Source of the DNA: Mesorhizobium hawassense
Lineage (GTDB): Bacteria; Pseudomonadota; Alphaproteobacteria; Rhizobiales; Rhizobiaceae
Assembly: GCF_003289945.1 (NCBI RefSeq)
Contig: NZ_QMBP01000015.1
Span: 62,001-126,000 of the forward strand
Length of the DNA stretch: 64,000 nt
Direction of reading: 5' to 3'
Positions 51,849 through 60,329 of this stretch are shown here, one piece after another. The number at the start of each line of letters is the position of its first letter. Positions within the stretch are counted from its first letter, which is position 1. The notes beneath the pieces were generated by a model that was not told where the DNA came from, made no database searches, and was given only the letters and a program-made list of their open reading frames with translations. A program made the translations under genes and the position numbers.

Positions 51849-52381
51849 CCGGGACCTTCTACCGCCTGACGGCCAAGGACTTCGCGGTGCTGAAAGCGAT
51901 GCTGATGCGCCGACGCGCGCTCGCCGATCCGATCGTGCCGATGCTCGAGCGCAAGCTCGCCGAAAGCCGCGTGATTGCGACGGGGGCTGTCGAGCCGGAT
52001 CTTGCCACGCTCAACAGCCGGGTGATTTTCCGCGCCAGCGGCGGCCCATCCGAAACGCGGACGCTGGTGCAGGCCGAAGCATCCGCTCCTGTCGGATCCG
52101 GCCTGCCGGTCGGCACGTGGCGCGGCCTCTGCCTGCTTGGCATGCGGGCAGGCCAATCCGCGCTGGCTGTGTGGCCCGATGGCCGTGCCGAGCCGATCCT
52201 TCTCGAGGAGGTGGCCTACCAGCCGGAGACCGCGCGGCAGGCGGCGCAGGATCGTGCCGCTGAACGGCGGCGTCGCGGGCTCAAACTGGTCTACAGCGCA
52301 CCCGCCGACCACTGGCCCCTTGGCGGGCGCGGCAAAATCCGGCAGACAGAAGGGGACGATCCGGGCCCTTCCGCGGCATGA
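51845..52381 (+). CDS. Rnk-like companion protein, second of tandem pair
   Basis: 178 residues, starting inside the last codon of rnk (ATGA overlap), so translation is coupled. The N-terminus FYRLTAKDFAVLKAMLMRRRALADPIVPMLERKLAESRVI resembles the Rnk helical part; the following VEPDLATLNSRVIFRASGG and VGTWRGLCLLGMRAGQSALAVWPDG could be a diverged GreA-like C-terminal domain. The last 35 residues are Arg/Gly-rich. I place it as a probable paralogue of the first gene, not a certain one; function unknown. dadA follows after 22 bp. Confidence 0.75.
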   Translation: MTGTFYRLTAKDFAVLKAMLMRRRALADPIVPMLERKLAESRVIATGAVEPDLATLNSRVIFRASGGPSETRTLVQAEASAPVGSGLPVGTWRGLCLLGMRAGQSALAVWPDGRAEPILLEEVAYQPETARQAAQDRAAERRRRGLKLVYSAPADHWPLGGRGKIRQTEGDDPGPSAA

Positions 52382-52403
52382 TCGGCCTTTGAGGGAGCGT
52401 GGA

Positions 52404-53666
52404 ATGAAAGTCATCGTGCTAGGCGGCGGCGTCATCGGGGTCACCACCGCCTACTTCCTCACCGAGGCCGGCCATGAAGTGACCGTCTATGATCGCCAGC
52501 CCGGACCGGCGCTCGAAACCAGCTTCGCCAATGCCGGCGAAGTGTCGCCCGGCTATGCCTCGCCCTGGGCAGGGCCGGGCATCCCGGTCAAAGCCGTCAA
52601 ATGGCTGCTGATGAAATACGGCCCGCTGGTCGTGCGGCCGGCTTTCGACCCGAACATGTGGAGTTGGCTGCTCAAGATGCTGCGCAACTGCACGGCCGAG
52701 CGCTACGCGCTCAACAAGTCGCGCATGGTGCCGCTTGCCGAATACAGCCGCGACACGCTGAAGGCGCTGCGCGAATCAACCGGCATTACCTACGACGAAC
52801 GAACCAAGGGCACGCTCCAGCTTTTCCGCAAACAGAAGCAGCTCGACGGCACCGGAGGCGACGTCGAGGTGCTGAAGAAATACGGCGTGCCTTACGAGAT
52901 CCTCGACCGCGACGGCTGTGTCGGCGCCGAGCCGGCGCTTGCGGCGGTGCGCGAAAAGTTCGTCGGCGGCCTCAGGCTTCCCGGCGACGAGACCGGCGAC
53001 TGCAAGATGTTCACCGACAGGCTCGCGGAACTCTGCGTGGCGCGCGGCGTCATCTTCGAATACGGCTCGACCATCCGAAAAATCGTCAGGAACCGCAACC
53101 GCCTTACCAATGTCCTTACGGATACCGGATGGAAATCCGCGGACGCCTTCGTCATGGCGATGGGCAGCTATTCGTCGCAATTCATGCGCACGCTGGGGCG
53201 GCCGATTCCTGTCTATCCGGTGAAGGGCTATTCGATCACCGTGCCGATCAGCAATGCCGATGCCGCACCCGTGTCGACCGTCATGGACGAGACCTACAAG
53301 GTGGCGATCACCAGGCTCGGCGACCGTATTCGCGTCGGCGGCACGGCGGAGATTTCAGGCTATGATCTTCGCCTGCATGAATCGCGCCGCCGTACGCTCG
53401 AACATTCGGTCGGCGATCTTTTCCCCGGCGGCGGCGACCTCAAGGCGGCGAGCTTCTGGTGCGGCTTGCGGCCGATGACGCCGGACGGACCGCCCTTGAT
53501 CGGGTTAAGCGAGGTTGCCAATCTCTACCTCAACACCGGCCACGGCACGCTCGGCTGGACCATGGCCTGCGGCTCGGCCAAGGTGCTCGCCGACATCATG
53601 TCGAACCGGGTGCCGGAGATCAACGCGCGTGATCTTAGCCCGGAACGGTACCTGAAACCCATCTAA
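52404..53666 (+). CDS. dadA: D-amino acid dehydrogenase small subunit
   Basis: 420-residue FAD-dependent dehydrogenase that oxidises D-alanine and other D-amino acids to 2-oxo acids, feeding electrons to the respiratory chain. MKVIVLGGGVIGVTTAYFLTEAGHEVTVYDRQPGPALETSFANAG is the FAD-binding start; the closing block LYLNTGHGTLGWTMACGSAKVLADIM is typical. ATG 52404 has GAGGGAG upstream. Together with alr it can convert L-Ala via D-Ala to pyruvate. Its TAA stop overlaps the left edge of repeat A5. Confidence 0.95.
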   Translation: MKVIVLGGGVIGVTTAYFLTEAGHEVTVYDRQPGPALETSFANAGEVSPGYASPWAGPGIPVKAVKWLLMKYGPLVVRPAFDPNMWSWLLKMLRNCTAERYALNKSRMVPLAEYSRDTLKALRESTGITYDERTKGTLQLFRKQKQLDGTGGDVEVLKKYGVPYEILDRDGCVGAEPALAAVREKFVGGLRLPGDETGDCKMFTDRLAELCVARGVIFEYGSTIRKIVRNRNRLTNVLTDTGWKSADAFVMAMGSYSSQFMRTLGRPIPVYPVKGYSITVPISNADAAPVSTVMDETYKVAITRLGDRIRVGGTAEISGYDLRLHESRRRTLEHSVGDLFPGGGDLKAASFWCGLRPMTPDGPPLIGLSEVANLYLNTGHGTLGWTMACGSAKVLADIMSNRVPEINARDLSPERYLKPI

Positions 53667-53809
53667 GGTGCGCCGATATTCAGGTGAGGCCGGCCTGCAA
53701 ATGGCGGCTTCCTGCGCTTCCGGTGCTCACGTACAAAAAGTACGCTCCGCTCCGGTTCTCGGAACCCACCATTTTCGGCCCGGCCTGACCTGAATCTCGA
53801 CACACCTTG
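53664..53809. repeat. Element A, copy 5
   Basis: Arms AAGGTGCGCCGATATTCAGG and CCTGAATCTCGACACACCTT; core tip CGTAC, loop AAAAA, GTACG. The left edge includes part of the dadA stop codon and the right end is 20 bp from the stop of the convergent PLD gene. Confidence 0.9.
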
Positions 53810-53829
53810 ATTCATTTCTAGCGGTGGCG

Positions 53830-55989
53830 TCAGAACGCCTCCCGGACCCAGCTGTCGCTGAACAGCAGCCGGTAGGGCCAGCCGATCGTGACATTGGTGG
53901 CGACCGGGCGCGAATGGGCGAGATAGTCGTCATAGACCGGCTTCATGCGGCGGTAGAAAGCCGGATCGAGCACCACCATGCCGTTCTCCGAGTCATGGAA
54001 GAAGCTGCGGTTGTTGAGGTTGACCGAGGAAATGGCCACCAGCCTTTCGTCGATCATCATGATCTTGGAATGCAGCACGACATCCGGCGCCTTGAATTCG
54101 CGGATGTTGATGCGGTCGCCGTATCTCTCGACGAACAGCTTGTTGAGCGCGGTGAGGAACCGGCCGCCAATATCGCCCTTGAGGTCGATGCGGCCGACGA
54201 CGTCGATCTTCACGCCCCTGGCGAGCGCGCGGTCGAAGGCGCGGGCGATATCGGGCGTCAGGTTGAGGTAGGGGTTGACGATCTCGATACGATGCTCGGC
54301 GGTGTCGATCAGCTCGACGAAATAGGCCTCCAGCGCGTGCCCGTCCTCATAGGGCACGGAAATGAAATGCCTCGCCGCGCCCCGCGGGCTGCCGCCGGGT
54401 ACCGGAACGGAAAAAGGCCGCGACAAATTGGTGTCGGCGTCACGCAACCAGATGGTCGACAGATGCGCGGCCAGCGTCTCGACGGTCGCCTGGTCGGCGA
54501 TCTCGATGTCGAAGTCGCTCCAGTTGGAATAGTAGTTCAGCGAAAAGCCGTCGGTCTTGCCGTATTGCTCGAGGTCCCCATAGCGGGTCAGGTCGACCGG
54601 CTTGTGGAACAGAAAACCGTCATGGATATTGCGGCCGCCGATGATGACGCGCGAGCGACCGGGCTCCTCGGCCAGCGTCGCCAGCATTTTGATGTGATGG
54701 GTCTTGTGCAACTGTGAGATCTGTTCGTCGAACGGCGCGCCGTGATCGGCCTGCCAGCGATATTCCTGCAGTTCGACATTGGGGAATTCGGATGCCAGCC
54801 GGTGCAGCATGACGTCGTCCTTCTCCCGCTCCAACACGTCGGTCACCAGGATGCGCACCTTGGTGCCCCGCGCCGCGTGATGGCGGATCAGCCGCTCCAT
54901 GATGCGGCCGGAGAAATCCGCCTTGAACTCCAGCGACGACAGATAGATCAGCCTGAGTTTCGGCGCGTTGGAGAAATCGAGCGGCAGTTCCGGATCGGCC
55001 TTGTCGAAGGCGCTGTCGGGGAGCGTCCTGCCGAGCAGCGCGTCGACCTTGGCGTTGAAGCCGTCGCGCGATTTGCGCAGCAGGACCGGCAACCCGAGCG
55101 GCAGCGCGCAGGTCTGCGACAGCCAGCGGCTGGCGTAAAAGACGCGGTCGAGTTCCTCCAGCCCAGACGGGTTGGGTACCGGGCAACGGTCGTAGCGGCT
55201 GTCGAGCCCGGCGATCCACGGATCGGCGGCCTCCTCGCGCAGCAAGGTCAGCGGCGCGCCGGCCGGCGCCAGGGCAGAGCTGACCCGCAGATCGCAGCGG
55301 CGGAGCGCCTCATCGGGAAACAGGCTGACGGAGGCTTCGGCTACCGGCAGGCTGAGGTGGAACGGCGAGTTCCTGGCGACGGTGGTGGATCGGCTGGACG
55401 CGCGGATCGCGAGCGTGCCGTTGCAGGTGCCGCTGATGTCGACGGGCTGTTGCCCTGCCTGACGCAGCACGATCTCGACCGAGCGCGCCTGCAGGCCGGA
55501 GAAGCTGAAGGTCTTGGGCGCCGCGGGCCGCGCGGCGGCATCGAGATAGAGTGTCTGCCGCGACATGCGCCAGCGGCCGGTGAAATGACCCTCGCCGGAC
55601 TTGCCTTGCGTCGGCGTCAGGTCCGTTTGGTCGAGCGGCTTTGCCAGCTTTTGCAGCGCCTGGTAGGTGGCGTGGAAGCGGCTGTTCTGGACCTCGCGCC
55701 AGTCGCGACCGAAGCGGCCGGTGCCGTTGGCGCGGTCGAGCGCATCGATGCGGCTTTGAGCGAGCAGCGCCTGGAACTGCTTCTGATAAGCCTTGTCGCC
55801 GTCGCCGGCGAAATAATGCGCCGTGGCGAACGCGGCGCCGCTGCTGTCGGCCGACACGGGCAGACGGCCGCAGGCTTCGTCGCCCGGAAAGAAGGCGCAG
55901 GCCGAATGTCCAGGCATGCCGGCGCAACTGGCCAGCGCCGTCAGCGCCAGTCCAAGCAACACCCTGATGGTGGCCGATCTGACGCTCAT
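53830..55989 (-). CDS. Phospholipase D-like (HKD) predicted lipoprotein
   Basis: 719 residues. N-terminal MSVRSATIRVLLGLALTALASCAG is a lipoprotein signal with Cys at the end of the lipobox. The C-terminal half (about 370-710) holds two PLD repeats: HHIK around 431-434 with GGRN shortly after, lacking the usual trailing Asp, and a complete HSKIMMID at 640-647 followed by ISSVNLNNRSFFHDSENGM. Family members include phospholipase D, cardiolipin synthase and toxins. The ATG overlaps the stop of the PLA2-like gene (ATGA), so the two are co-translated. Outer-membrane or periplasmic location is inferred. Confidence 0.9.
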   Translation of the reverse strand: MSVRSATIRVLLGLALTALASCAGMPGHSACAFFPGDEACGRLPVSADSSGAAFATAHYFAGDGDKAYQKQFQALLAQSRIDALDRANGTGRFGRDWREVQNSRFHATYQALQKLAKPLDQTDLTPTQGKSGEGHFTGRWRMSRQTLYLDAAARPAAPKTFSFSGLQARSVEIVLRQAGQQPVDISGTCNGTLAIRASSRSTTVARNSPFHLSLPVAEASVSLFPDEALRRCDLRVSSALAPAGAPLTLLREEAADPWIAGLDSRYDRCPVPNPSGLEELDRVFYASRWLSQTCALPLGLPVLLRKSRDGFNAKVDALLGRTLPDSAFDKADPELPLDFSNAPKLRLIYLSSLEFKADFSGRIMERLIRHHAARGTKVRILVTDVLEREKDDVMLHRLASEFPNVELQEYRWQADHGAPFDEQISQLHKTHHIKMLATLAEEPGRSRVIIGGRNIHDGFLFHKPVDLTRYGDLEQYGKTDGFSLNYYSNWSDFDIEIADQATVETLAAHLSTIWLRDADTNLSRPFSVPVPGGSPRGAARHFISVPYEDGHALEAYFVELIDTAEHRIEIVNPYLNLTPDIARAFDRALARGVKIDVVGRIDLKGDIGGRFLTALNKLFVERYGDRINIREFKAPDVVLHSKIMMIDERLVAISSVNLNNRSFFHDSENGMVVLDPAFYRRMKPVYDDYLAHSRPVATNVTIGWPYRLLFSDSWVREAF

Positions 55990-56426
55990 CCGGTCGTCCC
56001 GTTCATGGCCTTGAGCTCGGCCGGGTCGCGCGGCGGCAAGAAGCCTTGCGGAAAGATACTGCAGACGGGAAACGCGAAGGTGGCGATCAGCAATTCGGCC
56101 TCGCCGCGCATTTTGCGCGGCGCCGTCCTGTCGTCGCGGATACCCCTTGCGGAGGCGACGAGCGCGCTGTCGCAGTCGCAATGATTGTGGCGGGCAATGT
56201 AGCAGGCGTCATGGACCTGGCAGGCGGCATCGAGACGGTCGACCGGCCGGGCCGATAGATCGCCGGTGCGCGTGCCCGGGCCGCAATAATTGCCGATGAC
56301 GAAAGGCGAAGGGCGCGCCATGGCGTTGCGGATCGGCTTCGGCAGCCCCGCTTCCGGAACCTTTGTCCAGGGATTGGCGCAGTCCGACAGAAAAAGCAGC
56401 GGCAGAATGGCAAGAACGGCTCGCAT
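55986..56426 (-). CDS. Phospholipase A2-like predicted lipoprotein
   Basis: 146 residues from ATG 56426. Signal and lipobox MRAVLAILPLLFLSDC (Cys16). The mature part has a PLA2 signature: YCGPGT at 47-52 (calcium-loop-like) and CQVHDACY at 69-76 with catalytic-type His72-Asp73, plus further Cys pairs (HCDCDS). This matches the prokaryotic PLA2 motif CxxHDxCY. Prokaryotic PLA2 proteins are usually secreted; a lipid anchor is less common. The gene overlaps the PLD-like gene by 4 bp, so they form one unit acting on lipids. Confidence 0.8.
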   Translation of the reverse strand: MRAVLAILPLLFLSDCANPWTKVPEAGLPKPIRNAMARPSPFVIGNYCGPGTRTGDLSARPVDRLDAACQVHDACYIARHNHCDCDSALVASARGIRDDRTAPRKMRGEAELLIATFAFPVCSIFPQGFLPPRDPAELKAMNGTTG

Positions 56427-56501
56427 GTTTCCGCCGGTGATCCAATATTCCCTTCGCCCGCAATAGCATGGCGAAGCGCTGGTGCCACACTCGCGGACTT
56501 T

Positions 56502-56612
56502 GTGGCAAGCGCAAGGCGGCACGTGCGCGCCGAGGAAGTCGCGCGCAAATGGGCGCCGCTGGCGGACGAAGCCGGGGAGGTGATGGGCTCGTTCGTGCTC
56601 GACGCAGATTAG
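56502..56612 (+). pseudogene. Possible coding remnant between PLA2-like and LysR genes
   Basis: A frame ending RAEEVARKWAPLADEAGE then VMGSFVLDAD-stop at 56612 has protein-like composition but no credible start or Shine-Dalgarno, and begins only as an open frame from further upstream. It may be the tail of a decayed gene or chance. Confidence 0.2.
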
Positions 56613-57490
56613 ACGAAGAGGCCTCTTTCCCGTTCGACCGCCCTAGTGATGAAGTTCGCGACAAGCTGGACGCGGCGCAGCGGCCTCACCGATTCGTGAT
56701 AGACCAGCCAGTAAGCGCGCCGGATGGGCGCCACCATGTCGACGGGCACGAGCTCCGGCATCGAACGGGCGACGAAAGTGTGCAGGATGCCGATGCCGGC
56801 GCCGGAGCGCACCGCTTCGGCCTGGCCGAGCGCCGAGGAGATGGCGAAGCTGGTGCGCCAGTCCGGGCTGAACTCGGCGGCATAGTCGAGCGAGGGGCTG
56901 ACGATGAGGTCCGGCACATAGCCGATCAGCGTATGCCGGCCGAGATCTGTCGGCGCCCGTGGCAGGCCATTGGCCTCGGCATAGGCGCGGGAAGCGAACA
57001 GGCCGAGCGTGTAGTCGACCAGCTTGCCGGCCACCAGCCGGCCCTCGGTCGGCCGCTCGACGGTGATCGCGATATCGGCCTCGCGCCTGGACAGCGAGAA
57101 GGAGCGCGGCACCGGCACGAGCTGGATCGTGAGCTCGCGGTGCAGCGCAGTCAGTTCGCCGAGCCGCTTGGCCAGGAAGGCGACGCCGAAACCGTCTGGC
57201 GCGCCGATGCGCACGGTGCCGGAGACATCGTCGCCCTCGCCGGCAATGGTGGAGCGAGCCGCGATCATGTCGCCTTCCATGCGCTCGGCGATGTCGAGGA
57301 AGCGTTCGCCGGCCGGCGTCAGTTCGCTGCCGGTGGTCAGACGGCGGAAGAGTTTCGTGCGCAGCGCTTCCTCGAGCGCGGCGATGCGGCGCGACACGGT
57401 CGCGTGGTTGAGCTCCAGGCGTTTCGCCGCGCCGAGGATCTGGCCGGCGCGCGCCACGGCGAGGAAGATGCGGACGTCATCCCAGTTCAT
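56609..57490 (-). CDS. LysR-family regulator, divergent from mmsA
   Basis: 293 residues. N-terminal wHTH MNWDDVRIFLAVARAGQILGAAKRLELNHATVSRRIAALEEAL, then the effector domain. The start ATG 57490 faces mmsA with 158 bp between them and a near-perfect LysR box (CGTTGT-N11-ACAACG at 57549-57571) in that gap, so control of mmsA and autoregulation are likely. Effector unknown, perhaps a valine or inositol degradation product. Confidence 0.92.
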   Translation of the reverse strand: MNWDDVRIFLAVARAGQILGAAKRLELNHATVSRRIAALEEALRTKLFRRLTTGSELTPAGERFLDIAERMEGDMIAARSTIAGEGDDVSGTVRIGAPDGFGVAFLAKRLGELTALHRELTIQLVPVPRSFSLSRREADIAITVERPTEGRLVAGKLVDYTLGLFASRAYAEANGLPRAPTDLGRHTLIGYVPDLIVSPSLDYAAEFSPDWRTSFAISSALGQAEAVRSGAGIGILHTFVARSMPELVPVDMVAPIRRAYWLVYHESVRPLRRVQLVANFITRAVERERGLFV

Positions 57491-57548
57491 CGGACCGGCC
57501 TGCCTTCAGCAATTCATCATTTGCGGCAATTAATGCACACCAGGTCAT

Positions 57549-57571
57549 CGTTGTCTATTTTCCGCACAACG
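57549..57571. promoter_or_regulatory. LysR binding box between LysR gene and mmsA
   Basis: CGTTGT, 11 bases, ACAACG: a perfect 6-bp dyad fitting T-N11-A exactly. It is 58 bp upstream of the LysR ATG and 77 bp upstream of the mmsA ATG, the usual place for a recognition site. Confidence 0.6.
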
Positions 57572-57648
57572 GTTGCGATCTTCCTCGCGTTGCCATCGCC
57601 ACCGCAAAGGCGGACAATGCCATCATCACCAAAACAGGGAGAGAAAGC

Positions 57649-59145
57649 ATGATCGAATACGGTCATTTCATCGGCGGCAAGCGTGTCGCCGGCACCAGCG
57701 GCCGCAAGCAGGATGTGATGCAGCCGATGGACGGTTCCGTGCGCGGCACGGTGGCACTGGCCTCGCAGGCGGAACTGCGCGCCGCGGTCGAGAACGCCAA
57801 GGCGGCGCAGCCCAAGTGGGCGGCCACCAACCCGCAGCGCCGCGTGCGCGTGTTGATGAAATTTCTCGAACTGGTCCAGCGCGACTATGACGAGCTGGCC
57901 GACATCCTGGCGCGCGAGCATGGCAAGACGATCGCCGACGCCAAGGGCGACATCCAGCGCGGCCTCGAAGTGGTCGAGGTCTGCATCGGCGCGCCGCATA
58001 TGATGAAGGGCGAGTTCACCGACGGCGCCGGCCCCGGCATCGACGTCTATTCGATGCGCCAGCCGCTCGGCGTCGTCGCCGGCATCACCCCGTTCAACTT
58101 CCCGGCGATGATCCCGCTGTGGAAGATCGCTCCGGCGATCGCCTGCGGCAACGCCTTCATCCTGAAGCCGTCCGAGCGCGATCCGGGCGTGCCGATCCGC
58201 ATTGCCGAACTGTTCCTCGAAGCGGGCCTGCCTGCCGGCATCCTCAACGTCGTCAACGGCGACAAGGAAGTGGTCGACGCCATCCTCGACGATCCGGACA
58301 TCAAGGCCGTCGGCTTCGTCGGCTCGACGCCGATCGCCCACTACATCTATTCGCGCGGCACCGCCGCGGGCAAGCGCGTGCAGTGCTTCGGCGGCGCCAA
58401 GAACCACATGATCATCATGCCCGACGCCGATATGGACCAGACGGTCGATGCGCTCATCGGCGCCGGCTACGGTTCGGCCGGCGAACGCTGCATGGCGATC
58501 TCGGTGGCGGTCCCGGTCGGCAACGATACCGCCAACCGGCTGATGGAAAAGCTGGTGCCGCGCGTCGAAAGCCTGAAGGTCGGCCCCTCGACCGACTCCG
58601 CGGCCGATTTCGGCCCGCTGGTGACGGCGCAGGCGCTGGAGCGCGTCAAGGGCTATGTCGATATCGGCGTCAAGGAAGGCGCCAAGCTCGTCGTCGACGG
58701 CCGCGGCTTCAAGATGCAGGGCTATGAGAACGGCTACTATATGGGCGGCTGCCTGTTCGACAACGTGACGGCCGACATGCGCATCTACAAGGAAGAGATT
58801 TTTGGGCCGGTGCTCTCGGTGGTGCGCGCGCCGCGCTATGAGGATGCCATCAAGCTCACCAACGACCACGAGATGGGCAACGGCGTCGCCATCTTCACCC
58901 GCGACGGCGACGCCGCGCGTGACTTCGCATCCAGAGTCCAGGTCGGCATGGTCGGCGTCAACGTGCCGATCCCGGTGCCGATCGCCTACTACACGTTCGG
59001 CGGCTGGAAGGCGTCGTCCTTCGGCGATCTCAACCAGCACGGCCCGGACGCGTTCCGCTTCTACACCAAGACCAAGACCGTTACCTCGCGTTGGCCGTCC
59101 GGCATCAAGGACGGAGCCGAGTTCGTCATCCCGACGATGAACTGA
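57649..59145 (+). CDS. mmsA: CoA-acylating methylmalonate-semialdehyde dehydrogenase
   Basis: 498-residue aldehyde dehydrogenase that converts methylmalonate semialdehyde or malonate semialdehyde with CoA and NAD to propionyl-CoA or acetyl-CoA, in valine and myo-inositol breakdown. TPFNFPAMIPLWKIAPAIACGNAF and the nucleophile Cys281 in GSAGERCMAISVAV are diagnostic; ITP-type GGCLFDNVTADMRIYKEEIFGPVLSV follows. GGGAGAG precedes ATG 57649. The neighbouring LysR gene points to valine or similar catabolism (mmsAB-like) but no mmsB is next to it. Confidence 0.96.
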   Translation: MIEYGHFIGGKRVAGTSGRKQDVMQPMDGSVRGTVALASQAELRAAVENAKAAQPKWAATNPQRRVRVLMKFLELVQRDYDELADILAREHGKTIADAKGDIQRGLEVVEVCIGAPHMMKGEFTDGAGPGIDVYSMRQPLGVVAGITPFNFPAMIPLWKIAPAIACGNAFILKPSERDPGVPIRIAELFLEAGLPAGILNVVNGDKEVVDAILDDPDIKAVGFVGSTPIAHYIYSRGTAAGKRVQCFGGAKNHMIIMPDADMDQTVDALIGAGYGSAGERCMAISVAVPVGNDTANRLMEKLVPRVESLKVGPSTDSAADFGPLVTAQALERVKGYVDIGVKEGAKLVVDGRGFKMQGYENGYYMGGCLFDNVTADMRIYKEEIFGPVLSVVRAPRYEDAIKLTNDHEMGNGVAIFTRDGDAARDFASRVQVGMVGVNVPIPVPIAYYTFGGWKASSFGDLNQHGPDAFRFYTKTKTVTSRWPSGIKDGAEFVIPTMN

Positions 59146-59172
59146 GCGGCAGTCTTATAAGCCAAGATTGAG

Positions 59173-59200
59173 AAGGCGCGGTGCAAACCGCGCTTTCTTT
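59173..59200 (+). terminator. Terminator after mmsA
   Basis: AAGGCGCGGT, loop GCAA, ACCGCGCTTT followed by CTTTTT: good stem with T-run 28 bp after the mmsA stop. Confidence 0.8.
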
Positions 59201-59422
59201 TTATGTGCGGCATGGTGCACGACCTGGTCGCTGTGCAACTCCAGGTATGTTCGCCCCAAAGCGGCACGTCGAGAGAACATCCGCACCTTCTAATAATTCC
59301 ATCGCCGTGTGATGGAACCAACAGACCACCATGCGCCTTAGGCTGTATTCCTGCCTTGCGTGCAGGCAATCGAACAGCGCCGGTGACAGCCGGGGTTCTC
59401 GTCTGGCGCGAGGAGGTGTCGG

Positions 59423-59725
59423 ATGACACGATTTCTTATGGCGACGATGTTGGTTGCGGCGGCAACGGCTAGTGGAACCGCGGCAGCGGGCGCAGCCTCA
59501 CAATGCGCTGCGCGAGCCGACATCATCAAGGCGCTTGGCGACAAGTACCATGAAAGCGAGGCCGGGCGCGGTCTGATCAACCCGAACGTCGTACTCGAGA
59601 TTTTCGTGTCGGATCAGGGCAGCTGGACCGTGCTGGCCTCGGACACCAAAGGCCAGAGCTGCGTCCTGTCCGCCGGTGAGGGCTGGGACAGCCCGACGAT
59701 CACCGCGGCGCTGCCGGGCGCCTGA
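59423..59725 (+). CDS. Small secreted protein, first of a tandem pair
   Basis: 100 residues with signal peptide MTRFLMATMLVAAATASGTAAAGA and a mature part of about 75 residues with two Cys (SQCAARADI, GQSCVLSAG). AGGAGGTG lies 7 bases before the ATG, a very strong Shine-Dalgarno. The C-terminal block SWTVLASDTKGQSCVLSAGEGW is shared with the gene at 59987, so the pair arose by duplication. Family unknown; periplasmic or secreted location inferred. Confidence 0.75.
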   Translation: MTRFLMATMLVAAATASGTAAAGAASQCAARADIIKALGDKYHESEAGRGLINPNVVLEIFVSDQGSWTVLASDTKGQSCVLSAGEGWDSPTITAALPGA

Positions 59726-59839
59726 AGCGCCACCGGGGAGTTGGGTCGAGCGCAACCACGGCGGCCGAGCCGCGAACTGCACCAAGGTGCTTTCCGAAGC
59801 GCCGCTTGTTTACGAGGCGAAGCTTCACCATATCGAATC

Positions 59840-59860
59840 CAGGGAGTCATGATCTCCCTG
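59840..59860. other. Inverted repeat between the paired secreted-protein genes
   Basis: CAGGGAG, TCATGAT, CTCCCTG: perfect 7-bp arms with a spacer that is itself nearly palindromic. It lies 33 bp before a tiny frame (ATG 59893, stop 59934, 13 codons, with AAGGAG upstream) that could be a leader peptide. Confidence 0.35.
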
Positions 59861-59892
59861 AGGACAGACCGGAAGCCATAAGGAGTGACGTG

Positions 59893-59934
59893 ATGAAGAC
59901 GTCGAATCCGGCCTGGAGCCTTCCGGCACACTGA
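59893..59934 (+). CDS. Possible 13-residue leader peptide
   Basis: MKTSNPAWSLPAH with AAGGAG 9 bases upstream, in the leader of the second secreted-protein gene. No conservation data available; the good Shine-Dalgarno is the only support. Confidence 0.25.
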   Translation: MKTSNPAWSLPAH

Positions 59935-59986
59935 GGCGGCCGTATGTGCCTCCCTTGCCGGAATGCGAAGGCGAAGGAGGTGCCCC

Positions 59987-60304
59987 ATGGCACACGGATT
60001 TTCGTTTCGATGGATCAAGCTGGCGGCGGTCGGCGCCGTGATGGCTTTGCCGGCGTTCCCGGCGCAGTCGCAAGTCGTCTGCGGCGGCCACGACGTTCTG
60101 ATCGCGCGGCTGGCCGCGGCATTCGAGGAGAAGCGGCTCGGCTACGGCGTGGCCGGAGAAGTCGCCATCTTCGAGGTCTTCGTCTCGCCAAGTGGAACCT
60201 GGACCATGGTGATGACCGACGTTAAAGGCCAGAGCTGCATCCTTGCGGCGGGCGACGGATGGGAAGACACGCTGGCCACCGCCGTCAGACAGCCGGGCGG
60301 CTGA
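59987..60304 (+). CDS. Small secreted protein, second of a tandem pair
   Basis: 105 residues from ATG 59987, which has AAGGAGG with ideal spacing. Signal peptide MAHGFSFRWIKLAAVGAVMALPAFPAQS, then a mature part with two Cys (VVCGGHD, GQSCILAAG). GTWTMVMTDVKGQSCILAAGDGW aligns with SWTVLASDTKGQSCVLSAGEGW in the gene at 59423. Unknown family. The 261-bp gap before it holds an inverted repeat and a possible leader peptide. Confidence 0.78.
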   Translation: MAHGFSFRWIKLAAVGAVMALPAFPAQSQVVCGGHDVLIARLAAAFEEKRLGYGVAGEVAIFEVFVSPSGTWTMVMTDVKGQSCILAAGDGWEDTLATAVRQPGG

Positions 60305-60329
60305 GACGCTTCAAACAGGTGCTGCCCTG

